A stretch of DNA of 64,000 nucleotides, taken from UBA6168 sp964573725 (lineage in GTDB: Bacteria; Bacteroidota; Bacteroidia; Chitinophagales; Saprospiraceae). Below, piece after piece: positions 1 through 8,867 of this stretch (position 1 is its first letter; every line of letters starts with the position of its first letter). The translations under genes and the position numbers were made by a program. A model generated the notes under the pieces. The model saw only the letters and a list, made by a program, of their open reading frames with translations, ran no database searches and was not told the origin of the DNA. The DNA is taken from NCBI GenBank assembly GCA_964573725.1, contig CAZNLJ010000011.1, positions 72,009 through 136,008 of the forward strand. Reading direction: 5' to 3'.

Positions 1-450
1 CCCGGAAAGACCCAAACCATCAACTACTTCCGCATCGCCGAGGGCTGGCACCTGGTGGACCTGCCCGGTTTCGGCTATGCCAAGACCTCCCGGAAGACCC
101 GCCAGGAATGGCACCGGATGGTAACCGAGTACCTGCTGGCGCGTCCGTCGCTGGTATGTGTCTTTGTCCTCGTCGACAGCACCATCGAACCCAATCGGCA
201 AGACATCGAATTCGCAAACTGGCTGGGGGAACACCAGATCCCCTTCGTGTTGGTCTTTACGAAATCGGACAAGCTGCCGGGCAACCAGCTGCGCACCCAG
301 GTCGACCGCTTCCTGCATACCTTGTCGGAATCTTGGAATGAATTGCCGCCCCATTTCATCACCTCCGCCGTCCGACAAACCGGGCGGGAGACCTTGCTCT
401 CCTTCATCGGGGAAGTCAATGAGCGGGTCTCGTCAAACCCTCCGGAGTAG
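1..450 (+). CDS. engB: Ribosome biogenesis GTP-binding protein EngB/YsxC (5' truncated by window edge)
   Basis: TRAFAC-class small GTPase needed for assembly of the large ribosomal subunit; cytoplasmic. The frame is open from base 1, so the start codon lies outside the window. It begins inside the P-loop (PGKTQTIN), followed by the G3 motif DLPGFG, the G4 motif TKSD (about residue 90 of the visible part) and a G5-like SAV. DLPGFGYA with a nearby TKSD is characteristic of EngB within the GTPase superfamily. The stop TAG is at 448-450 and the next gene in the same direction starts 61 bases later. Roughly 150 C-terminal residues are visible, out of about 200 usual for the family. Family assignment is firm; nothing can be said about its promoter. 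Confidence 0.9.
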   Translation, partial: PGKTQTINYFRIAEGWHLVDLPGFGYAKTSRKTRQEWHRMVTEYLLARPSLVCVFVLVDSTIEPNRQDIEFANWLGEHQIPFVLVFTKSDKLPGNQLRTQVDRFLHTLSESWNELPPHFITSAVRQTGRETLLSFIGEVNERVSSNPPE

Positions 451-511
451 CGGCCCGTTCCCGGAATGTCCGGACGGATGGTTCCGGAAACGCCGGTATC
501 AGCAACACCAC

Positions 512-2272
512 ATGGCAAGAAAAAATCGAATATACCCGCATGTCCTGCCCGACATCGCAGACTGGCCCATCCACCGGCTGTTGCGTGACCGCAAGAATCT
601 TGTGGAGGATATCGCACAGTTCACCTACCAACGGCTCAAGAAACTGTACGGTGCCGAGCTCCAGGACGTGGTCGCCCGAACCATTTACCTCGAGCGGATC
701 CGGATCAAGGAAGAACCCTGGAAAGTGGACCCGCCGAACGAGAACGCATTCTGGAAGAAAATGATCGCCCGCCTGATGCCGCCCCAACGGGCAGGCATTG
801 CCGACGACCAGGCGGCGGAGCTGGTCCTGGCGAGCATCATCCGCCGGTATACCGAGGAAATCGTCGGCACCTTCAGCATCCCCACCTTCCTGTTCGCCCG
901 CCGCTTCCTGACGGTCTTCTTCAACCGCCTGCTCAATACCGCCGCCGGCAGGAACATCAAACGGATCTTCGGCAGGCGTTACAAGGTCAACGACCGGCTG
1001 CTCGCCCTGGGCGAGATCGATACCATCCGAAGCCTGTTCGCCAAAGGCACCGTCGTCATCGTACCCACCCATTCCAGCAACCTGGACTCCATCCTGATCG
1101 GATACGTGCTGGATACCATCGTCGGACTCCCCTCCTTTTCCTACGGCGCCGGCCTGAACCTCTACAATACCGGCTACACCGCCTATTTCATGAACCGGCT
1201 GGGTGCCTACCGCGTCGACCGCCGGAAAAAAAATCCGGTCTACCTGGAGAATCTCAAGGCCATGTCCAACCTCTCCATCCAACGGGGAACCAACAGCCTT
1301 TTCTTCCCGGGTGGTACCCGGAGCCGCTCCGGGGCGCTGGAAAACAAACTGAAAATGGGACTGCTCGGCACCGCCGTGGAAGCCCAACGGGCGATTTTCC
1401 AACAAAACCGCACCGACAAGGTATTCATCGTCCCCTTGGTGCTCAGTTACCATGTCGTACTGGAAGCCAAATACCTCATCGAACAACATTTGCGGCAAAC
1501 CGGGAAGGAACGATACATCATGCCCAAGGATGATTTCTACAGTTTCCGGAAGATCCTGAAATTCGGTTGGAACTTTTTCTCCCAACCCTCGGAAATCACC
1601 CTCTCCTTCGGCAAACCCATGGATGTGCTCGGCAATTTCGTCGACGGGGAAGGTAACAGCCTGGACCAATTCGGCAGGACCGTCGACCTCCGGGATTATT
1701 TCCGGTCCACCGACCGGGAAATCACGGAAAACCTGCAACGCGAATCCCAGTATACCATCATGCTGGCGGAACGCATCGCCGACCGGTACCGGCGGGAGAA
1801 TATCGTCCTGACCAGCCATGTCGTCGCATTCGCCGCTTTCCGGCTCCTGCAAAAGGAAAACAGCGGACTGGACCTCTTCGGCCTCCTTCGGCTGCCGCCG
1901 GAAGACCTCCTTCTGCCCCGGGAAACCATGCTGCAACTGACCGCCCAGCTGGTCGATGCCCTCCGACGCCTGGAAGCCGCCGGTGCGCTGAAACTCGCCC
2001 CCGCCTTCTCACAGGACGCGGAACGCATCCTGCAAGACGGAATCCGGAAACTGGGGGTCTACCACGTCGCCAAACCGCTGGTCTTCCACAAGAAGGGTGA
2101 TATCACCAGCCAGGACCTCAAATTGTTGTTCTTTTACCACAACCGGCTGGACGCTTATCCGCTCGACAAGCAGATCTCCTGGTCGACCATCCAGGCGCCC
2201 CCCGCCGAAGACCTCCCCAACCCTTCGCCCGTCGCTTTGCTGCTCGACCACGCCCCGACGACGGACCGGTAA
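512..2272 (+). CDS. PlsB-like glycerol-phosphate/1-acyl-glycerol-phosphate acyltransferase
   Basis: 586-residue protein of the PlsC/PlsB acyltransferase superfamily, expected to transfer an acyl chain to a glycerol-phosphate backbone in phospholipid synthesis at the inner membrane. The catalytic HX4D motif is seen as THSSNLD (His187, Asp192) and the substrate-binding block III as FPGGTRS (about residue 270). The long N- and C-terminal extensions resemble GPAT/PlsB-type enzymes rather than the 240-residue PlsC. The frame is open upstream to 158, but that part only overlaps engB in another frame; the ATG at 512 is the first that follows engB and gives a sensible basic N-terminus (MARKNR). Acyl donor and acceptor cannot be told from sequence. 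It probably shares a transcript with engB. Confidence 0.82.
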   Translation: MARKNRIYPHVLPDIADWPIHRLLRDRKNLVEDIAQFTYQRLKKLYGAELQDVVARTIYLERIRIKEEPWKVDPPNENAFWKKMIARLMPPQRAGIADDQAAELVLASIIRRYTEEIVGTFSIPTFLFARRFLTVFFNRLLNTAAGRNIKRIFGRRYKVNDRLLALGEIDTIRSLFAKGTVVIVPTHSSNLDSILIGYVLDTIVGLPSFSYGAGLNLYNTGYTAYFMNRLGAYRVDRRKKNPVYLENLKAMSNLSIQRGTNSLFFPGGTRSRSGALENKLKMGLLGTAVEAQRAIFQQNRTDKVFIVPLVLSYHVVLEAKYLIEQHLRQTGKERYIMPKDDFYSFRKILKFGWNFFSQPSEITLSFGKPMDVLGNFVDGEGNSLDQFGRTVDLRDYFRSTDREITENLQRESQYTIMLAERIADRYRRENIVLTSHVVAFAAFRLLQKENSGLDLFGLLRLPPEDLLLPRETMLQLTAQLVDALRRLEAAGALKLAPAFSQDAERILQDGIRKLGVYHVAKPLVFHKKGDITSQDLKLLFFYHNRLDAYPLDKQISWSTIQAPPAEDLPNPSPVALLLDHAPTTDR

Positions 2273-2307
2273 CCGGAGCGACCTCCGGCGACCTGCCTGC
2301 CCAACCC

Positions 2308-3411
2308 TCATTTCATGAAACCCCGCCAACCGGGCGGCCGGACGTACCGGGCGATGTGCGTGGCAAACGGGATGAGGTCCGCCGGGTCGGAGGATTCCGC
2401 TATCTGGGTCTTCTCCAGGATGAAATCCAAGAAATGACGGGCCTCCTGGGTGTCGAACTGCATGGAATACTCAAAATAAAATCCGAGGTCCTCCATCGGC
2501 ATGCAATGCGTGAAGACATATTTCTCCTTCCACAAATCGTAATAGATGATGAAACGGGGCCGGGGGAACACATTGCTGAAAAGATGCAGGAAAAGCGGCG
2601 ACTCCAGGAACTGGTCCGCCGGATGCCCATAGCCCACGGCCTCCCAGGCGGGATAGAACAACAACTGGCAGTTGACCTTTTCCCGGAACAGGTCCTGGGC
2701 AACCCGCAACAGCTTGTCCTTCAAGACCTTTACAGGAAGTATCGCATCGCTGAAGGAGGCATACGGAAACCAGGCCTTCGACTTCAGGTCGTAATATTCG
2801 AGCACCTCGGGCGTCCCGACCCGGAGCTTGTAATCGAAGCGTTCGTAACCGGGAATCACATAACCGGGGTAAAAGTACTGCAGCCCGCGGCGCATGCCGA
2901 AATCGATTTCCTCCAGCATGGTGAACAAACCCAGGCTGTATTGGGCATACAATGGGTCGTAAACCCCTTTGATGCTGGCCATGGTGGTTTCGCCCAAGTC
3001 GAAAAAGCTGAAGGCTATCAGTTTTTGCCCGTCATAGACCGCCACCTCCCAGGTATCGAAAATGTTGGTGTCGCCATTATCCAACAAGCTGAGCTTCAAA
3101 GTCCACTCCAGTTTACCCTTGAAATCGTACCGAAACTCCTCGAACAGGGCGTTCTTCTCCTCATCGATGAAACCGGGCCGGACCACCACCCGGAACTTGT
3201 CATGTACCTTGCGGCGCAACTTGCGCAGCCCTTTCCGAAATTCGTAACCCGCCAACGGCAGGCGGATCCAGATCGGGGAGTAAAGGTTTTCCTCGAAAAA
3301 CAGGAAATGGCAGGTGTAGATCCCCTGCCCCATCCGGTACCAACCCTTGGCGAGATAATCATCCAGGGCTTGGGGGGTCAATGTGGTCGGGAAATGTTTC
3401 TCTGTAAACAT
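2308..3411 (-). CDS. Ate1/Bpt-like aminoacyl-tRNA--protein transferase
   Basis: 367 residues. The central part (about residues 160-205) contains a block running from DPLYAQYSLG through a Glu-Ile helix to a YPGYVIPGYERFDYK stretch, which closely resembles the conserved GNAT-fold C-terminal domain of arginyl-tRNA-protein transferases (DP-x-SLG, EI, YxGY-I, YK). These enzymes add Arg or Leu from a tRNA to protein N-termini and mark them for degradation. The N-terminal Cys cluster of eukaryotic Ate1 is not evident, so donor and target residue are uncertain. The gene is convergent with the acyltransferase upstream (36 bases between stops) and stands alone on its strand. Family-level call from motif recognition only. 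Confidence 0.62.
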   Translation of the reverse strand: MFTEKHFPTTLTPQALDDYLAKGWYRMGQGIYTCHFLFFEENLYSPIWIRLPLAGYEFRKGLRKLRRKVHDKFRVVVRPGFIDEEKNALFEEFRYDFKGKLEWTLKLSLLDNGDTNIFDTWEVAVYDGQKLIAFSFFDLGETTMASIKGVYDPLYAQYSLGLFTMLEEIDFGMRRGLQYFYPGYVIPGYERFDYKLRVGTPEVLEYYDLKSKAWFPYASFSDAILPVKVLKDKLLRVAQDLFREKVNCQLLFYPAWEAVGYGHPADQFLESPLFLHLFSNVFPRPRFIIYYDLWKEKYVFTHCMPMEDLGFYFEYSMQFDTQEARHFLDFILEKTQIAESSDPADLIPFATHIARYVRPPGWRGFMK

Positions 3412-3560
3412 CAGCAGGCTTGGCGGTTCGGACGAACGGACGTATTTTTGACCGGGGTTGGGAAGGTGACCGGAACCGAAGGGGAAAATCCTGCTGTCGG
3501 GGTAGGCCTGATGCCACCGGGTCCGTCGTCTCTCACAAATCTAACCAATAATTGCCATTC

Positions 3561-4010
3561 ATGAAAGTAATGGTATCGCATTGTTTTCTGCTGGGCTGCC
3601 TCCTGGCCGCCTGTCCGGCCGTCGCCCAACCGGCCTTCCCGCCGCGGCTCCCTTTCCCCGAACAACAGGAAAGCCTGCGGGCCGAACTGGCCGCCTTCGA
3701 CCTGATGCGGGAACGCTTTTCCTTAGCCCTGTCGGAGGGCGACCTCCCGAGCGCGGAAGAGATCCGGACCGAGCTGGCCGCCCAGCTCCGGACCGGCCTG
3801 TCCCGGCTGCAGGACGCCTGGATGCAGTCCGCCCCCGGCAGCATCCCCCCCCGGGAATCGGACTGGTCGCCACAGCTGGAGCGTTTCATCGCTTGCCCCT
3901 TGCCGGCGCCCGGACACGTCCCGCAGGAAGGGGCCGTCGGCCCGGAAGACATCCTCCACCTGCTCCGCCGCTATTGGTCGGATTCCATCGAAGGACGGCC
4001 CGCCCGGTGA
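3561..4010 (+). CDS. Small secreted protein of unknown function
   Basis: 149 residues, not recognised. The first about 21 residues (MKVMVSHCFLLGCLLAACPA-VAQ) form a clear signal peptide with an AxA-like cleavage site, so it is exported; a Cys inside the hydrophobic stretch leaves a lipoprotein possible but no convincing lipobox is seen. The mature part is rich in Pro, Glu, Leu and Arg and looks mostly helical (residues 35-90). The ATG at 3561 is preferred over an in-frame TTG at 3552 because it directly starts the signal peptide. It precedes folC by 135 bases on the same strand. Confidence 0.6.
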   Translation: MKVMVSHCFLLGCLLAACPAVAQPAFPPRLPFPEQQESLRAELAAFDLMRERFSLALSEGDLPSAEEIRTELAAQLRTGLSRLQDAWMQSAPGSIPPRESDWSPQLERFIACPLPAPGHVPQEGAVGPEDILHLLRRYWSDSIEGRPAR

Positions 4011-4145
4011 TGCGCCGGATACCGACTTCCGGAGCTCGTCCCGATACTCGCCACCCGTACCGCCGGTGCCCGGATGCACCGGTAACCGGCCCGACCGACG
4101 CCTCGCCCGCCTGATCTCTCCTCCTAGCCAACCCAAACCTCCGCA

Positions 4146-5450
4146 ATGAATAGACGCTACCGGGAAACGCTCGATTACCTGTACGCCCAACTGCCTATGT
4201 TCCAACGGGTCGGACCGGCCGCCTACAAGAAGGACCTGACCAACATCTCGGCCTTGTGCCAACACCTGGGACAACCCCAGCAAAGGTTCCCCTCCATCCA
4301 TATCGCCGGCACCAACGGTAAAGGTTCCGTCTCGAATATGCTTGCGGCGGTCTTCACCGCCAGCGGTTACCGAACCGGACTCTACACCTCCCCCCATTAC
4401 CGCGATTTCCGCGAACGGGTCCGCATCGACGGACAACTGATTCCCGCCGGAGATGTCATCCGGTTCGTGGATAAACACCGCCCCGCCTTCGACCGCATCG
4501 GCCCTTCCTTTTTCGAATGGTCCACCGCCCTGGCTTTCGACCACTTCGCCCGGCAAAAGGTGGATATCGCCATCATCGAAACCGGACTGGGCGGACGGTT
4601 CGATTCCACCAACCTCGTTCAACCGGTCCTCAGCGTCATCACCAACATCAGCTATGACCATATGAATATCCTCGGCGATACCCTTCCTCAAATCGCCTCG
4701 GAAAAGGCCGGCATCATCAAGCCAGGTATCCCCGTTGTCATCGGGGAAACCCATCCCGAAACGGAAGCCGTGTTCCGGGAAGCCGCCCGACGGTGCCTGT
4801 CCCCTCTCTTTTTCGCCGACCAATCGGTCCGTATCCTCCCCGGCCCCCGACAAGGCCACCATGCTTCCTACACCATCCACCAGGATGGTCAGCCGACGGA
4901 ACTGCCGGTTTCCCTCGAACACCTCGGCGAATACCAACAATACAACCTGGCGACCGTCTGGAAGACCTTGTCCGTCTTTTCCTCCCACTGCGACCACCTG
5001 TTGGACCCGGCCCGGCCGCTCCGCATCCGGGAAGGCATGGCCCGGCTCAAATCGCTCACCGGATTCATCGGCCGCTGGGAACTGCTGCAGGAAAACCCAC
5101 GCGTCATCTGCGACAGCGCCCACAACGAGGCAGGTATCCGGCAGGTCCTCAACGCCCTGTCCCGGATGTCCTACCGCCAACTGCATATCGTATTCGGCAC
5201 CGTCAATGATAAGGACCCGGAGATGATGCTCAGCCTGCTGCCCGCGGACGCCACCTATTATTTCGCCAAGGCGAAGGTACCCCGCGGCCTGGATGCCCAC
5301 GAGTTGCAACGGCAGGCCCAGCGGCTGGGCCGCCAGGGAAAAGCTTATGCCTCCGTCCGGACCGCCCTCGCCTACGCCCGCCGCAAAGCCGGGCCGGACG
5401 ACCTGGTCTTCGTCGGCGGCAGCATTTTCGTTGTGGCCGAAGTCATCTGA
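4146..5450 (+). CDS. folC: Bifunctional folylpolyglutamate synthase / dihydrofolate synthase
   Basis: 434 residues, the usual length for the family. FolC adds glutamate to dihydropteroate and then extends the gamma-glutamyl chain of folates, using ATP. The ATP-binding P-loop GTNGKGS is at residues 55-61, followed by the TSPH-x-RERVRI-G signature (about 82-98), and the Mur-ligase type C-terminal domain shows CDSAHN (about 322) and FG-T-NDKD (about 354). The Mur-ligase superfamily fold and the order of motifs leave little doubt. Single-gene unit, followed by 660 bases without a gene. Confidence 0.93.
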   Translation: MNRRYRETLDYLYAQLPMFQRVGPAAYKKDLTNISALCQHLGQPQQRFPSIHIAGTNGKGSVSNMLAAVFTASGYRTGLYTSPHYRDFRERVRIDGQLIPAGDVIRFVDKHRPAFDRIGPSFFEWSTALAFDHFARQKVDIAIIETGLGGRFDSTNLVQPVLSVITNISYDHMNILGDTLPQIASEKAGIIKPGIPVVIGETHPETEAVFREAARRCLSPLFFADQSVRILPGPRQGHHASYTIHQDGQPTELPVSLEHLGEYQQYNLATVWKTLSVFSSHCDHLLDPARPLRIREGMARLKSLTGFIGRWELLQENPRVICDSAHNEAGIRQVLNALSRMSYRQLHIVFGTVNDKDPEMMLSLLPADATYYFAKAKVPRGLDAHELQRQAQRLGRQGKAYASVRTALAYARRKAGPDDLVFVGGSIFVVAEVI

Positions 5451-6110
5451 TTCCGGGATGGGCCAGCGGAAACAACCTGATCCGCATGCGCCAAAAACCG
5501 ATGCGAAGTGGTAACCAATTCGGCGGACGGCTGTTATTATGCCTGGCATTCGGAATCGCCGGCCCGCACAGACCTCGTTGCCCTCCACCCCGGCATCGAT
5601 GTCCGCCGACAAGCGCTTCCGGCTACCGTTCGAACCGTTACACAGGCAAGCGACCAGGCACAATCCGAAGTCCCCGGGCCGGCGCTTTCCCGGCAGGGCG
5701 CCCGTCGCAGGCACCTCGCCGGTAGAGGCGGCACCGGATTTCCATGCGTTTCCGGATACCGGAAACCTTTCCCGCGTCGCTTCGCGTGACGGCTCCGATG
5801 CCGCACCTCGAACCTAACCCGGTACGGTGGCTTGGCAAGGAAGGATCCCCGCCGCGGGTAAGGGGTGGGCTTACCAGGAAGTCGTCAGGGACCTTACTTC
5901 CCGGAACAAGCGGGTCGCGACGGCTGTACCGGATTGACATGCCCGGCCTTCGGATAGGATGCCGGCGGGAAGGCGGGACCGGAACCGGAAGTACCGGCTT
6001 CCGGTCCCGGCCATGATCCCTGGATCGGAGGCTGTCCCGTTCCCATTGGCCACCTGGCGGACCCCGGCCCGCCGGACCAAGGCGGAACAGCCACCGGAAA
6101 TCATTCGTTT
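5451..6110. other. Intergenic region without a recognisable gene
   Basis: 660 bases, GC-rich. Open frames exist in several registers but are rich in Arg, Pro and Ser and none looks like a protein family. No tRNA, clear hairpin with a T-run or repeat was found. The promoter for ubiD should lie in its right-hand part, but no TAnnTTTG element was found near 6111. Confidence 0.5.
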
Positions 6111-7940
6111 ATGGCTTACAAAAGCATGTGGGACTGTGTGGTCGACCTGGAAAGGAACGGCCGGTTGCTTCGGGTCAGGCAGGAAGTCGACCCGGACCTC
6201 GAGATGGCGGAAATTCATCGGCGGGTATACGAGCGGCAAGGACCGGCGATCTTGTTCGAAAAAGTCAAGGGCTCCCCTTTCCCCGCAGTCTCGAACATTT
6301 ACGGGACCACGGAAAGAACCGCTTTCCTGTTCCGCCATACCCTGGACAAGGTCGGGGAAGTGGTGCGACTCAAGGCGGACCCAACCCAACTGCTGCGTAC
6401 CCCATTCTCTTTCCTGCGGGCACCGCTGACCGCCCTGACGGCCCTGCCCCGGCAGGTCCGGCGCGGCCCGGTCCAATACGGCCGGACGACCCTTTCCCAG
6501 CTGCCGCAGGTGAAATCCTGGAAGGACGACGGGGGTGCGTTCATTACCCTGCCACAGGTCTTTACCCTGCCGCCGGGCCCTATGCGGATCATGCAATCCA
6601 ACTTGGGTATGTATCGCATCCAATTGTCCGGCAACCAATACCTGCCGGACCGGGAGGTCGGCCTGCATTACCAACTGCACCGCGGGATCGGGGTACACCA
6701 CACCGCATACAATGCTTCCGACGAACCTTTCCGTTGCTCGATTTTCGTCGGCGGACCGCCGGCTCATGCCTTCGCCGCCATCATGCCCCTGCCGGAAGGT
6801 TTGAGCGAGCTGACCTTCGCCGGGATGTTGGCCGGACGACGATTCCGGTATGTCCGGCAACCCGACGGACATATCTTGTCCGCCGATGCGGATTTCGTCA
6901 TCACCGGCATCATCCGGAAAGGGGAAAAGAAGCCGGAGGGACCGTTCGGCGACCACCTGGGGTATTATTCGCTCCAACACGACTTTCCGGTCATGGAAGT
7001 CGAACAGGTCTACCATCGCAAGGATGCGGTCTGGCACTTCACGGTGGTCGGCAGACCACCGCAGGAGGATTCCTCCTTCGGGTGGCTGATCCACCAATTG
7101 GTGGAGCCGCTGACTGCCCAGGAATTCCCCGGGGTGGTCGATATCCACGCCGTCGATGCCGCCGGTGTACATCCCTTGTTGCTCGCCATCGGCAGCGAGC
7201 GGTATATGCCGTTCCGCGAAACCAAACCGGAGGAGATCCTGACCCAGGCCAACCACCTGCTCGGGAAGGGCCAGACCAGCCTGGCCAAATTCCTGTTCAT
7301 CGCCGCCCAAGGTGATAATCCCGCCCTGCGCTGCCATGATATACCCGGGTTCTTCCGGCATGTCCTCGAACGCATCGACCTGCGCCGGGACCTTCACTTC
7401 CAGACTCGCACCACCATGGATACCCTGGATTATTCCGGCAGCGGATGGAACGAAGGCAGCAAGGTCGTCATCGCCTGCTGCGGCCCCCGTCGCCGGGAGC
7501 TGGCAACGGAAATTCATGACCTTTCCACCCTCCCGCCTGGCTTCTCCGCACCCACCGTCGTCGCACCGGGTATCCTGGCCATCCAGGCACCGCCTTTCAC
7601 GGCCGGACAAGGATATGCGGATGCGGAATCCCTCTGCCGGGCACTGGAACCTTCCGCCGACAGGCTCGAACAAGCGTTTCCGCTGATCGTGCTGGTGGAT
7701 GATGCGCGTTTCACGGCGGCCAACTTCCCGAATTTCCTCTGGGTCACCTTCACGCGCGCCAATCCTTCCCACGATATGCACGGCATCCTGGCGTTCACCG
7801 AACACAAACACTGGGGCTGCCGGGGCCCGCTGGTCATTGATGCCCGGATCAAACCGCACCACGCCCCACCCTTGCTGGAGGAACCTGCCGTCCGCCGCCG
7901 GGTCGACCTTATGTTGGGGGAACTGGGCCTGGACGATTGA
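6111..7940 (+). CDS. UbiD-family (de)carboxylase, prenylated-FMN dependent
   Basis: 609 residues. UbiD enzymes decarboxylate (or carboxylate) unsaturated acids with prenylated FMN and Mn2+. The family signature NLGMYRIQLSGNQYL (about residue 163) and the PEGPFGDHLGYYS block (about residue 279), which carries cofactor-contacting residues, are both present. In quinone-making bacteria a UbiD protein acts in ubiquinone or menaquinone synthesis; Bacteroidota use menaquinone, so that is a possible role but is inference. No UbiX prenyltransferase, which makes the cofactor, is found in the window. Long C-terminus compared with E. coli UbiD (497 aa). Substrate unknown. Confidence 0.85.
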   Translation: MAYKSMWDCVVDLERNGRLLRVRQEVDPDLEMAEIHRRVYERQGPAILFEKVKGSPFPAVSNIYGTTERTAFLFRHTLDKVGEVVRLKADPTQLLRTPFSFLRAPLTALTALPRQVRRGPVQYGRTTLSQLPQVKSWKDDGGAFITLPQVFTLPPGPMRIMQSNLGMYRIQLSGNQYLPDREVGLHYQLHRGIGVHHTAYNASDEPFRCSIFVGGPPAHAFAAIMPLPEGLSELTFAGMLAGRRFRYVRQPDGHILSADADFVITGIIRKGEKKPEGPFGDHLGYYSLQHDFPVMEVEQVYHRKDAVWHFTVVGRPPQEDSSFGWLIHQLVEPLTAQEFPGVVDIHAVDAAGVHPLLLAIGSERYMPFRETKPEEILTQANHLLGKGQTSLAKFLFIAAQGDNPALRCHDIPGFFRHVLERIDLRRDLHFQTRTTMDTLDYSGSGWNEGSKVVIACCGPRRRELATEIHDLSTLPPGFSAPTVVAPGILAIQAPPFTAGQGYADAESLCRALEPSADRLEQAFPLIVLVDDARFTAANFPNFLWVTFTRANPSHDMHGILAFTEHKHWGCRGPLVIDARIKPHHAPPLLEEPAVRRRVDLMLGELGLDD

Positions 7941-8867
7941 GCCGGATGCCCGGAAACCCCGACGGGGATACAGGATGGCATGGCGCATTCCCCGATGCCC
8001 GGACTGGGTGGCCATCCGGCGGACTGGCTCGTCGGATTTTTGAAACGTGTCAAGGGAAAAGGAAAAAAATACGGCGGAGCCGAAATGGCCGGCATCGAGT
8101 CGGCTGCCGTTCAACAAACCTTTGCGATTCGGTGAACCTGGGAACGGTCGTATACGAACGCTTATGTTCCGGCGTATTCCATAAGCGCGTCCCGGTGCGT
8201 TTCATCTTGTTCGACAGGCGTTTCCCGTGACAAGGACAAGCAGGGTATCCGGACCGGCCTACCGGTTCCTACCCGCTTAATTTCCGGAACGATGAATTGA
8301 TTCCCCATGGTGGTGAAATACAATGGCACGCAAACGCGTAGCTCATCCTTCGTCACTCAATCACCAAATCGAATATTTTGATGGCAAGGGTAGCATGATT
8401 GAATTAAGCGTAAGCTACTCATAACCAAAGGAGCTTTAAGGCACTTCCCTCCTTTTGGACAGGGCGGCCGGCGGCGTGCTTGGGGGCGCAGCCCCGCGTC
8501 CTTTTCAAGGCAGGTCGCAGCACATTCGCATGTTTAACAATTGAAAAAATTTGTATATCAGCTTGTTACGATTACAGGTCCCGTAGGATTGGCGTGCGGA
8601 GGATGAGGTGCAGGAGGTCAAGCAAATCTTACGGACATGCTGTATGCCTCCGCAATGACCACAGGATGGGAAAAGCGGGTCGGAGAGCGGGGATATCCGG
8701 TCCGGTATTGGCCGAAATCCTGGGCATCACCCCGCGGATTGTGAGCGGGAAGGCACCGGGCAAGCGGAAAGCAGGGCATATGACCGAGCCTCGTCACCGG
8801 CAGGCACGCGCTGGGAGATCGGAGCGGGACCGTGCGTTGCCGGCACTTGGTCCGCCGGGCCGGACAT
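7941..8867. other. Intergenic region carrying repeat copy A and a short inverted repeat
   Basis: 927 bases between convergent ubiD and the M23 peptidase gene. It holds the dispersed repeat described at 8341-8504 and a small inverted repeat (CGCTTATG 8159-8166 with CATAAGCG 8180-8187) without a T-run. The 8500-8620 part is locally AT-rich. A 64-codon minus-strand frame (8162-8356) overlaps the repeat but has no supporting family. No gene is called. Confidence 0.45.
8341..8504 (+). repeat. Dispersed repeat, copy A (matches 53597-53760 inverted)
   Basis: About 160 bases that align end to end with the reverse complement of 53597-53760. The shared core includes the identical 20-mer ACCAAATCGAATATTTTGAT (here 8363-8382), then GCATGATTG, CGTAAGCTAC, ACTTCCC-CCTTTT and CGGCGGCG, with small indels between. 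The right end is a GC-rich inverted repeat (GGAC...GTCC) followed by TTTT. In copy A any reading frame is broken by stops, whereas copy B is open. Low GC at the left and strong hairpin at the right look like a mobile or RNA element rather than a gene remnant of the host. Not assigned to a known family. Confidence 0.75.

Noticed and set aside
416..1936. 506-codon open frame opposite the PlsB-like gene
   Set aside because: It mirrors the acyltransferase codons in the antisense frame, as is common in GC-rich DNA, and shows no family motif; the plus-strand gene has clear catalytic motifs.
3723..5714. 663-codon minus-strand frame across folC
   Set aside because: Antisense shadow of folC and the small secreted gene; no recognisable domain.
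8159..8187. Intrinsic terminator for ubiD
   Set aside because: The stem is only 8 bp with a 13-base loop, lacks a T-run and lies more than 200 bases from the stop.
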